This document shows, one piece after another, positions 1-5,298 of a stretch of 5,298 nt of DNA. Under the pieces are notes generated by a model. It did not search any database, was not told the origin of the DNA, and worked only from the letters and a program-made list of their open reading frames with translations. Both the position numbers and the translations under genes were made by a program. Numbering within the stretch: the stretch's first letter is position 1; each line of letters starts with the position of its first letter. The DNA is from Candidatus Segetimicrobium genomatis (GTDB taxonomy: Bacteria; Sysuimicrobiota; Sysuimicrobiia; Sysuimicrobiales; Segetimicrobiaceae), in the NCBI GenBank assembly GCA_005882445.1, contig VBAN01000248.1, positions 1-5,298 of the forward strand. Reading direction: 5' to 3'.

Positions 1-184
1 GGCCCCGCCGCTGCCGGAGGACCTCCCGAAGCACGGCCATCGGGGTGCGCGAGTAGAGACATCCCCCAATGGCGAGATGATCGCCGTCCTTGACGAGCGC
101 CGCCGCCTCGACGAGGGAGGCTCGTTTGTCGCGGAGCGACCGGTCTTTGGCCTCCAGGCGGCGTCTCGCGTCGATGAACGTCAT
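1..184 (-). CDS. Family I CoA-transferase, alpha subunit (N-terminal fragment, runs off the window)
   Basis: Only the first 61 codons are present; the gene continues past the left edge. The protein opens with a charged helix (MTFIDARRRLEAK), followed by a stretch matching the start of glutaconate/3-oxoacid CoA-transferase alpha subunits: SLVEAAALVKDGDHLAIGG (residues 23-41), then SRTPMAVLREVLRQ (45-58). The 'V-x-D-G-D-x-(L/I)-A-(I/L)-G-G' strand and the 'R-x-P-M-A-x-x-R-E' helix are typical of the family. These enzymes move CoA between acyl-CoA and a free acid. The catalytic glutamate normally sits in the beta subunit, which should lie further left. The start ATG (182-184) follows the stop of the F420 oxidoreductase gene by 5 bp with no strong Shine-Dalgarno site, so coupled translation is likely. 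The acid substrate cannot be assigned; glutaconate CoA-transferase-like and IpdA-like ring-cleavage roles are both possible. Family is fairly certain, function is not. Confidence 0.75.
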   Translation of the reverse strand, partial: MTFIDARRRLEAKDRSLRDKRASLVEAAALVKDGDHLAIGGCLYSRTPMAVLREVLRQRRG

Positions 185-189
185 GGCGC

Positions 190-1164
190 TCACGCCGTCG
201 CTCCCGTCGCCATGCCGCGCAGGCGGGGAATGACCTCTCGGGCGATGAGTTCGAGCTGGCTCGTGCGGTAGTCGGCCGGCACGAACACGATGTGCTCGAC
301 GCCGGCCTGAATGTGGCGGGCCAGTTGTTCGGCGCACTGGTCGGGGGTCCCGCGGATGGCGCTGTCCGGTGTTGACTCGCTCCACGGGGCCACGTCGAAG
401 TACCGGCCGATGAAGTCCCGGATCCCGCGATCGGCCTCCTCGAACGTTCGGGCGACGCAGATCGGCAGCTGGCTGACGTTCCGGAGTTCCGCGGGATCGC
501 GCCCCCCCTCCCGGGCGAGATCGTGGAGCCGGGCCCAGGCCTTCCGGAAGCTGTCCGGCGTATAGAAGTAGGTCAGCCAGCCGTCCCCATGCCGGACAAT
601 CCGTTTGAAGACGGTATCGACGTATCCTCCGAGGAAGATCGGGGGCCGCGGCCGCTGCACCGGTCTCGGCAGCATCACCGCTCCATTGAAGGTGAAGCCG
701 TCGATCGCGCCTTCCACCTGTGGCTCGGTCCAGAACCGCTTGACGATGTCCAGGTTGCGCACGAAGATCTTGCCCCGCTCAGTGAACGGCACTCCGCAGG
801 CCTCGAACTCCCGCGTGTACCAGCCCGCGGCGACTCCCAGGATGAGCCTGCCCTTCGACAGGTGATCGACGCTGGCGAGGACCTTGGCGAGGACCACCGG
901 ATTCCGCAGCGGCAGGACGCACACCCCGGTCCCGAGCCTGAGGCGGCTGGTGCGCACCGCCAGCGCCGCCAGGGTCGACAGCGCTTCCAGGAAGGGGAAC
1001 GGCCGCCGGGTCCCCAGGAGGATGTGGTCCCAGACCCAGGCGGAATGAAATCCCAGGGCTTCCGCCCGGGCCGCGTAGTCCATGATGCCATCGATGCTCG
1101 GCTCGGCCGGATAGGGCGTGAAATTCTCGAGCGCCACCCCATATTGCACCTCTCGCCCTGCCAC
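190..1164 (-). CDS. LLM-class F420-dependent oxidoreductase (luciferase-like)
   Basis: The 324-residue protein looks like a complete TIM-barrel luciferase-like monooxygenase-fold enzyme, most like the group of probable F420-dependent oxidoreductases typified by mycobacterial Rv2161c. Family signatures seen: YGVALENFTPY at the N-terminus (8-18); ARAEALGFHSAWVWDH (32-47); RLRLGTGVCVLPLRNP (74-89); HLSKGRLILGVAAGWYTREF (101-120), followed by the usual G-V-P-F-x-x-R-G; then PRPVQRPRPPIFLGG (166-180) and HGDGW (192-196). The family transfers hydride between reduced deazaflavin F420 (or sometimes FMN) and an organic substrate in the cytoplasm. Cofactor choice cannot be settled from sequence. I prefer the GTG at 1162-1164 because AGGAGGT lies 7 nt upstream of it. 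A second in-frame GTG at 1171-1173 would add three residues but overlaps that ribosome site. The gene starts 12 bp after the molybdenum subunit and ends 5 bp before the CoA-transferase gene, so it belongs to the same transcript. Its substrate is unknown. Confidence 0.88.
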   Translation of the reverse strand: MAGREVQYGVALENFTPYPAEPSIDGIMDYAARAEALGFHSAWVWDHILLGTRRPFPFLEALSTLAALAVRTSRLRLGTGVCVLPLRNPVVLAKVLASVDHLSKGRLILGVAAGWYTREFEACGVPFTERGKIFVRNLDIVKRFWTEPQVEGAIDGFTFNGAVMLPRPVQRPRPPIFLGGYVDTVFKRIVRHGDGWLTYFYTPDSFRKAWARLHDLAREGGRDPAELRNVSQLPICVARTFEEADRGIRDFIGRYFDVAPWSESTPDSAIRGTPDQCAEQLARHIQAGVEHIVFVPADYRTSQLELIAREVIPRLRGMATGATA

Positions 1165-1171
1165 GCGATCC

Positions 1172-1178
1172 ACCTCCT
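1172..1178 (-). promoter_or_regulatory. Ribosome binding site of the F420 oxidoreductase gene
   Basis: On the minus strand AGGAGGT reads into a 7-nt spacer and then GTG (1162-1164). It is close to a perfect anti-16S match and the strongest such site in the window. It shares two bases with the TAG stop (1177-1179) of the molybdenum subunit gene, so ribosomes finishing that gene would stand on this site. It decides the start: the upstream GTG at 1171-1173 overlaps it and cannot be served by it. Confidence 0.8.
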
Positions 1179-3513
1179 AGACTTTCCCCCGCGCCTCGTT
1201 CTTGGGCCGGGCCGGCCGGGCTCGGACCGCGTCGAAGACCCGCTCCGGCGTCATCGGCAGTTCCATGAGCCGCACGCCGACGGCGTCCTGAATCGCCGCC
1301 GCGACCGCCGCCGGCGGGGGTCCCGTGGGCGGCTCGCCGATGCCGCGCGCGCTGAACGGACCCTTGCCTTCCCCGGACTCGACCACGAGGGCCCGCACAT
1401 CGGGCATATCCATCGCCGTCGGGATGAGATAACCGGCGAAGAGCGTGGTGAGGTTGATGCCCGCCTCGACCGCCACCTCCTCCATCAGGGCCTGCCCCGC
1501 TCCCATGACGGCGCCCCCCTGGATCTGTCCCTCGACGCTCTGTGGGTTGATGGCGCGCCCGACATCGTGGCACGCCGCGAGCTTGAGCACCCTGACGGTT
1601 CCCGTCTCCGCATCGACCTCCACCTCGACGGCGTGACATCCGAATGTGTAGTCGGGAAAGGTCCTCCCCTGTCCCGTTTCCAGGTCGATCGGGGCGGCGT
1701 GCTCTCCCTGAAACCCCGACAGGAGCGACGTGGGGATGCCCCGGCGGGCGCATTCCGCAACGACGCGGGCAAGCGCGATGGTCCGCTCAGGGGCGCCGAT
1801 GACGCCCGCGTGGTTGTCGGCGAACTGCACGTCCGGCTCCGCGGCTTCCAGCAGCGAGGCCGCGACCGGGATCATCATCGCCCGGAGTTCCCCCGCGGCC
1901 TTCACGACGGCGTTCCCCGACATATAGAGCTGCCGCGTCGCGAAGGTCCCCCCGGCGAGGGGGGTGAGGGCGCTGTCTCCGATGTGCACGGCGATGCGGT
2001 CGGGGGAGACGCCGAGGACCTCGGCGGCGAGCTGCGCCAGCGAGGCGGCCTGGCCGCCCCCGAGGTCTGTGATCCCCGCCCGAATCACGAGCGCGCCGTC
2101 GGCTTCGAAGCCGATCCACGCCTGGGCGCGGTCGCGGAACCAGACCGTGCGGCCGTACGGCTGCATGTTGCAGGCGATCCCCCGCCCGACGCGACCGGAC
2201 GGGGCCGACGGCCGGCTCCGCTCGCCGAGCGCGTCCACGGCGCGCGCGGTGATGTGGGGGAGCGCGGCCTCGGTCTCGAGTGCCTCGCCCGTGGGGAGGC
2301 GGTCTCCCTTCTGGAGAAAGTTCCGGGACCGGATCTCGAGCGCGGACATGCCCAACTGCTCGGCGAGGAGATCCATCTGGGACTCGTAGGCAAAGGTGAC
2401 CTGCATCGCTCCGAACCCGCGCATGGCGCTGGTGGGAACGTTGTTCGTGAACACCGCCCGGGCGTCGATCTTGACGTTGGGAACCCGGTACGGACCGCAG
2501 CCGACCACCAGGGCGGCGAACACCACCCGGGGGGAGAGGAGCGGGTACGGACCGGCATCGGCCAGCAGACTGATCTCCTGAGCGACGAGGCGGCCGTCCC
2601 TGGTCGCCCCCGTCTTGTAGGACATCGTGAACGGATGGCGCTTCGGACGGGCGAGGAGGGACTCCTGACGGGTCCACAGCATCCGCACCGGGCGCCGCGT
2701 CTTCCAGGCCAGCAGCGCGACGTAGGGCTCGACGGTCATATCCTCTTTGCCCCCGAACCCTCCGCCGAGGAACGGCGCCATGACCCGCACCTTGTTGTGC
2801 GGGAGGCGAAGGATCTCCGCGATCTCCCGGAAGTGCTCGATGACCTGCGTCGCGGCGCGGATCGTGACCACCCCGTCGCCGTCGACCCAGGCCACGGCCG
2901 CCTCCGGCTCGAGCGCGGCGTGATCCACCCGCTGGGTCCGGTACGTGCGCTCCACGACGGCGTCCGACCGGCGGAACCCGGCCTCCACGTCGCCCTGCCG
3001 CAGCTTCCAGTGGATGAGGAGATTCACCCGGTCCGGATGAACGCGCGGAGCGTCGGGGGCCAGCGCCGCGCCGGCATCGAACACGCCCGGGAGCGGCTCG
3101 TACTCCACCTCGATCGCCTCGAGGGCGGCCTGGGCGGCGACCTCCGACTCCGCGGCCACGAGCGCGACGGGCTCGCCCTGGTACCGCACGCGATCGGCGG
3201 CCAGCACAGGGGTGGCAAACGACGAGAGGCCGAGGCCGGTCGGATCCTCGTGCAGCGCGTTTTGGGGGACATCGTCCGCCGTCAGCACGGCCGCCACCCC
3301 CGGGAGGCCGCGGGCGTGTTCCACGGAGATGCGCCGGATCCGCGCGGAGGGATAGACGGCCCGGAGGATGCGCCCCGCCAGCATCCCCGGGAGGCGCCAG
3401 TCGGCGGCGTAGAGCGTGGTCCCCTGAACCTTGTCGGCGACGTCAAAACGTGGAAGAGGCCGGCCGACGATGCGGAAGGGATCGGGATGTTCGTCGGGCG
3501 TGCGCCGCGCCAT
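1177..3513 (-). CDS. Molybdenum hydroxylase large subunit (xanthine dehydrogenase family, molybdopterin-binding)
   Basis: At 778 residues this matches the usual length of separate CoxL/XdhA-type large subunits. It binds the molybdenum-pterin cofactor and carries the active site. An N-terminal hammerhead domain covers about 25-135 (GVAAVLTADDVP, YQGEPVALVAAES), followed by two cofactor-binding domains. Seen motifs: ATQ at 221-223; GGGFGGKE (250-257); AMRGFGAMQ (363-371); DLGGGQAASLAQLAAEVLGV (483-502); GQIQGGAVMGAGQALMEE (662-679); and GIGEPPTGPP (724-733), whose E727 is the expected catalytic glutamate. By motif alignment from memory, Q223, E257, R365 and F367 correspond to bovine xanthine oxidase Q767, E802, R912 and F914. 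The CO dehydrogenase loop AYRCSFR is absent. The start is ATG at 3511-3513 with GAGG 5 nt upstream and MARRTPDEHPDPF opening the protein; 119 further open upstream codons lie out of frame inside the 2Fe-2S gene and are not used. A maturation chaperone is not seen here. Substrate unknown: a purine, N-heterocycle, aldehyde or aromatic are all possible. Confidence 0.93.
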   Translation of the reverse strand: MARRTPDEHPDPFRIVGRPLPRFDVADKVQGTTLYAADWRLPGMLAGRILRAVYPSARIRRISVEHARGLPGVAAVLTADDVPQNALHEDPTGLGLSSFATPVLAADRVRYQGEPVALVAAESEVAAQAALEAIEVEYEPLPGVFDAGAALAPDAPRVHPDRVNLLIHWKLRQGDVEAGFRRSDAVVERTYRTQRVDHAALEPEAAVAWVDGDGVVTIRAATQVIEHFREIAEILRLPHNKVRVMAPFLGGGFGGKEDMTVEPYVALLAWKTRRPVRMLWTRQESLLARPKRHPFTMSYKTGATRDGRLVAQEISLLADAGPYPLLSPRVVFAALVVGCGPYRVPNVKIDARAVFTNNVPTSAMRGFGAMQVTFAYESQMDLLAEQLGMSALEIRSRNFLQKGDRLPTGEALETEAALPHITARAVDALGERSRPSAPSGRVGRGIACNMQPYGRTVWFRDRAQAWIGFEADGALVIRAGITDLGGGQAASLAQLAAEVLGVSPDRIAVHIGDSALTPLAGGTFATRQLYMSGNAVVKAAGELRAMMIPVAASLLEAAEPDVQFADNHAGVIGAPERTIALARVVAECARRGIPTSLLSGFQGEHAAPIDLETGQGRTFPDYTFGCHAVEVEVDAETGTVRVLKLAACHDVGRAINPQSVEGQIQGGAVMGAGQALMEEVAVEAGINLTTLFAGYLIPTAMDMPDVRALVVESGEGKGPFSARGIGEPPTGPPPAAVAAAIQDAVGVRLMELPMTPERVFDAVRARPARPKNEARGKV

Positions 3514-3515
3514 CG

Positions 3516-4031
3516 TTACCTCGGTTCCACGCGCGCGGCCTTGCCCGTTCCCGCGCAGGCTTCGATCGCGTCGACGATGCGCGTATAGCCCGTGCACCGG
3601 CACAGGTTCCCCGCGATCGCGGACCGGATCTCGTCGCGGGTCGGACGGGGGTGATCGGCGAGGAAGGCATGCGCGACGAGCAGCATGCCGGGGGTGCAGA
3701 AGCCGCATTGAGCCGCTTCGTGCGCCACGAAGGCCCGCTGCAGGGGGTGGAGGTGGCCCTCCGCTCCCAACCCCTTCACCGTGGTCACCGCGCGGCCGGC
3801 CGCCTGGACCGCGAGCAGCAGGCACGCATTGATGGGCGCCCCGTCGAGGAGAACCGTGCAGGTCCCGCACACGCCCTCACCGCAGCCGTACTTCACCTCC
3901 GTCGCCCCCAGCGTATCCCGGAGGACGGCGAGCAGCGTCTCGTGAGGCGCGGCCCACACGTCCACCGGGGATCCGTTGAGGACGAAGCGTACGCCGGCGC
4001 GCGCCGCCCCTTCCGCGGCCGCGGTCTCCAT
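3516..4031 (-). CDS. Molybdenum hydroxylase 2Fe-2S small subunit
   Basis: This 171-residue protein is the electron-transfer subunit that passes electrons from molybdenum to the FAD subunit through two 2Fe-2S clusters. The N-terminal plant-ferredoxin-like domain (about 14-85) has C50, C55, C58 and C70 in the pattern GCGEGVCGTC...NAC. The C-terminal four-helix domain has C109 and C112 in QCGFCTPGM (108-115) and C144 and C146 in NLCRCTGY (142-149). All eight cluster ligands are present, and Q108 is the family's conserved glutamine near the pterin. The length fits the CoxS/HcrC/XdhC group (about 155-175), with a short Ala-rich N-terminal extension of about 12 residues. The ATG start (4029-4031) is 10 bp after the FAD gene stop; a weak GCGGGTG precedes it. 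No twin-arginine signal is seen, so a cytoplasmic enzyme is expected. It must partner the subunits on either side. Confidence 0.95.
   Translation of the reverse strand: METAAAEGAARAGVRFVLNGSPVDVWAAPHETLLAVLRDTLGATEVKYGCGEGVCGTCTVLLDGAPINACLLLAVQAAGRAVTTVKGLGAEGHLHPLQRAFVAHEAAQCGFCTPGMLLVAHAFLADHPRPTRDEIRSAIAGNLCRCTGYTRIVDAIEACAGTGKAARVEPR
3518..3522 (-). promoter_or_regulatory. Ribosome binding site of the molybdenum subunit gene
   Basis: GAGGT on the minus strand lies inside the last codons and stop (TAA, 3516-3518) of the 2Fe-2S gene, with GAGG 5 nt before the ATG at 3511-3513. The two genes are separated by only 2 bp, so stop, ribosome site and start are interlocked, as expected for subunits made in equal amounts. 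The site supports this ATG over starts further upstream. Confidence 0.65.
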
Positions 4032-4041
4032 TACACCCGCA

Positions 4042-4926
4042 TCACGCGGGCCGGCCGGGCCCAGAGGCGGCCCGCGCTCTCGCCTGCGCCAACGCGCGGT
4101 AGGCCATCACCCGGGCCATCGCCCGCCGGTACGCGGCCGTGGCATGAACATCGGATTCCGGAGCCACCTCACCGGGAACGGCATCCGCGGCCTCCGCGAG
4201 ACGCCGATCGGTGAGGGGACCGCCGGTCAGCAGGCCCTCTGCCCGCCGCATCACGAGCGGGTGAGGGCCGACGCCGCCGATCGCCAGCGACGCCTGCCGG
4301 CAGACGCCCGCGCCGTCGGTGGTGATGACGGCGCAGGCCGCGACGATCGCGAAATCTCCCGCGCGCCGCACCAGTTCGGCCAGGCCGTACCCCGTGCCCG
4401 GGGCGATCGCCGGAATCCGCACACCCGTCACCAGTTCACCGGGCGCGAGGTCGGTGAGCAGATACCCGCGGAAGAACTCCGCGGCGGACACCTCGCGCGC
4501 CCCCGCGAGGCGGCTGATCTCCAGCGTCGCCCCCAGCGCGACGGCGACGAGGGGAAGCTCGGCCGCGGGATCGGCGTGCGCCAGGCTGCCCCCGAGCGTT
4601 CCGCGGTGGCGCACCCGGATGTTGCCGATCAGCGACGCGGCCTCGGCGAGGGCCGGGCAGCGGCGCCGGATGAGGGGAGACGTTTCGAGCGTGCGGTGGC
4701 GCACCAGCGCGCCGAGCCGGAGGCCGCCGCCGTCCTCCGTCACCGTCTCGAGGCCGGGCAGGCCGTTCACGTCGACGAGTGCGCCCGGCTGCGCCAGCCC
4801 GAGGTTCATCAACGGCAGCAGGCTCTGCCCGCCGGCCAGGATCTTCGCCTCCGGGAGGCGCGCCAGCAGCGCCAGCGTCTCGCCCATGGTCACAGGCGCG
4901 TGATAGGCAAACGGGGACGGGTACAC
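4042..4926 (-). CDS. Molybdenum hydroxylase FAD-binding medium subunit
   Basis: The 294-residue protein matches CoxM-type FAD subunits, which take electrons from the 2Fe-2S subunit and hand them to the final acceptor. It opens with the characteristic MYPSPFAYHAP. It carries the pyrophosphate-binding AGGQSLLPLMN (31-41), the second FAD motif GTLGGSLAHADPAAE (109-123), RRAGDFAIV (187-195), and in the C-terminal domain HATAAYRRAMA (261-271). Length is normal. There is no cysteine-rich insertion of the kind that carries an extra 4Fe-4S cluster in 4-hydroxybenzoyl-CoA reductase HcrB, which argues against that enzyme. The start is a GTG at 4924-4926, chosen because the conserved MYP opening follows directly. 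No Shine-Dalgarno site precedes it, and the upstream gene stops 18 bp away in the same frame, so re-initiation is likely. The alternative ATG at codon 14 would cut off the conserved N-terminus. Gene order FAD, 2Fe-2S, Mo is that of coxMSL. Confidence 0.93.
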   Translation of the reverse strand: MYPSPFAYHAPVTMGETLALLARLPEAKILAGGQSLLPLMNLGLAQPGALVDVNGLPGLETVTEDGGGLRLGALVRHRTLETSPLIRRRCPALAEAASLIGNIRVRHRGTLGGSLAHADPAAELPLVAVALGATLEISRLAGAREVSAAEFFRGYLLTDLAPGELVTGVRIPAIAPGTGYGLAELVRRAGDFAIVAACAVITTDGAGVCRQASLAIGGVGPHPLVMRRAEGLLTGGPLTDRRLAEAADAVPGEVAPESDVHATAAYRRAMARVMAYRALAQARARAASGPGRPA

Positions 4927-4944
4927 GACGCGGTGCGGTGCGGA

Positions 4945-5298
4945 TCAGTCGATGACCGCGAGGCGCCGGCCGGCCAGTCTGCGCGTGTCCGCGGGCCGGG
5001 GGGCCCGTTCCCGCGCCGCGGCCGGCGTCGCCGCCCGCTCGCCGGCGGGTTCTCCGCCGAGCTCGGTCGAGAGATAGCGCTGACCGTTGTCGTTGATCAT
5101 CGTGACGATCGTCCCCAGGCGGGGGTAGGCGCGGGCCACTTTGACGCACGCGGCGACGTTGCACCCCGAGGAGATCCCGCAGAAGATCCCTTCCTCCCGT
5201 GCGAGGCGCCGCGCCATGGCGATCGCCTCGCCGGAGGCGACCGTGACCACGCCGTCCACCCATCGAAGATCTAGGATGTCGGGGATGAACCCGTCCCC
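4945..5298 (-). CDS. PLP-dependent cysteine synthase-like protein (C-terminal fragment)
   Basis: The last 117 codons are present; the start lies beyond the right edge. The reading frame is open to the edge and begins GDGFIPDILDLRWVDGVVTV, the usual sequence of O-acetylserine sulfhydrylases just after the cofactor phosphate loop. It continues with EAIAMARRLAREEGIFCGIS, then SSGCNVAA, TIVTMINDNGQRYLSTEL. In this fold-type II family the serine of the 'GISSG' loop contacts the pyridine nitrogen of PLP, and 'D-x-G-x-R-Y-L-S-T' is the hallmark of the C-terminal end. The catalytic lysine would be in the missing half. Differences from the textbook enzyme: SSGC where SSGA is usual, a second cysteine in AACVKVA, and a 37-residue Ala/Arg/Pro-rich tail after STEL, where most homologues stop within a few residues. 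Cysteine synthesis from O-acetylserine and sulfide is the default role, but a related beta-replacement or desulfhydrase activity is possible. It sits 18 bp upstream of the molybdenum hydroxylase genes. Confidence 0.82.
   Translation of the reverse strand, partial: GDGFIPDILDLRWVDGVVTVASGEAIAMARRLAREEGIFCGISSGCNVAACVKVARAYPRLGTIVTMINDNGQRYLSTELGGEPAGERAATPAAARERAPRPADTRRLAGRRLAVID

Noticed and set aside
523..3588. A plus-strand open frame of 1021 codons antisense to the Mo subunit and F420 oxidoreductase genes
   Set aside because: Its codons lie exactly opposite the sense codons of both genes, so it could only be stopped where the sense strand uses TTA, CTA or TCA, codons that very GC-rich genomes avoid. 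The product is an Arg/His/Gly/Asp/Pro-rich string with no recognisable domain, while the minus strand encodes clear families.
3514..3870. A 119-codon N-terminal extension of the Mo subunit
   Set aside because: The extension overlaps the 2Fe-2S gene out of frame and has low-complexity Arg/Pro/Gly sequence. The ATG at 3511-3513 has a ribosome site and the expected family N-terminus.
4046..4075. A GC-rich inverted repeat that might act as a terminator between the FAD and 2Fe-2S genes
   Set aside because: It lies inside the FAD coding sequence, has no T-run, and the next gene begins only 10 bp after the stop; GC-rich palindromes are expected at this base composition.
1177..4926. Assignment as an aerobic CO dehydrogenase (coxMSL)
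   Set aside because: The subunit order matches, but the Mo subunit lacks the AYRCSFR loop with the Cu/Se-bearing cysteine and has AMRGFGAMQ instead.
4042..4926. Assignment as 4-hydroxybenzoyl-CoA reductase, suggested by the nearby CoA-transferase
   Set aside because: The FAD subunit has no cysteine cluster or insertion for the extra 4Fe-4S centre typical of HcrB.
3976..5274. A plus-strand open frame of 432 codons across the FAD subunit and cysteine synthase-like genes
   Set aside because: It has the same codon-aligned antisense origin; it ends exactly opposite a rare CTA leucine codon of the cysteine synthase-like gene. The composition is that of a shadow frame.

Overview
This is a very GC-rich window, roughly 70% by eye and not counted. 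It is tightly packed, and every gene I can support lies on the minus strand. Read in the direction of transcription (right to left), it holds: the C-terminal part of a PLP-dependent cysteine synthase-like protein (4945-5298, start outside the window); a complete three-subunit molybdenum hydroxylase of the xanthine dehydrogenase / CO dehydrogenase family in the order FAD subunit (4042-4926), 2Fe-2S subunit (3516-4031) and molybdopterin subunit (1177-3513); an LLM-class, luciferase-like F420-dependent oxidoreductase (190-1164); and the first 61 codons of a family I CoA-transferase alpha subunit (1-184, continuing outside the window).

Intergenic gaps in transcript order are 18, 10, 2, 12 and 5 bp. 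No terminator or promoter is visible between the genes, so one polycistronic mRNA with translational coupling is the simplest reading. Two Shine-Dalgarno-like sites overlap the stop codon of the gene before them. No RNA gene, mobile element, CRISPR array or gene-free stretch is present.

Functionally, the three central genes should form one flavin, iron-sulfur and molybdopterin enzyme that hydroxylates or oxidises a small organic substrate with water as oxygen donor. Electrons would pass Mo to 2Fe-2S to FAD. The catalytic glutamate and all eight cysteines of the iron-sulfur subunit are present. The active-site loop is of xanthine dehydrogenase type (AMRGFGAMQ), not the CO dehydrogenase AYRCSFR loop, so this is not a form I CO dehydrogenase. 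The FAD subunit, at 294 residues, has no obvious room for the extra 4Fe-4S loop of 4-hydroxybenzoyl-CoA reductase. The neighbouring F420 oxidoreductase and CoA-transferase suggest a catabolic cassette for an aromatic, heterocyclic or carboxylic-acid substrate; the substrate cannot be read from sequence.

The likely source is a high-GC, F420-using environmental bacterium. Actinobacteria, Chloroflexi and Rokubacteria-like soil or sediment lineages all fit, and nothing here fixes the phylum. I see no new defence or mobile system. The most interesting points are the unassigned oxidoreductase/CoA-transferase cassette and the odd junction with the cysteine synthase-like gene.
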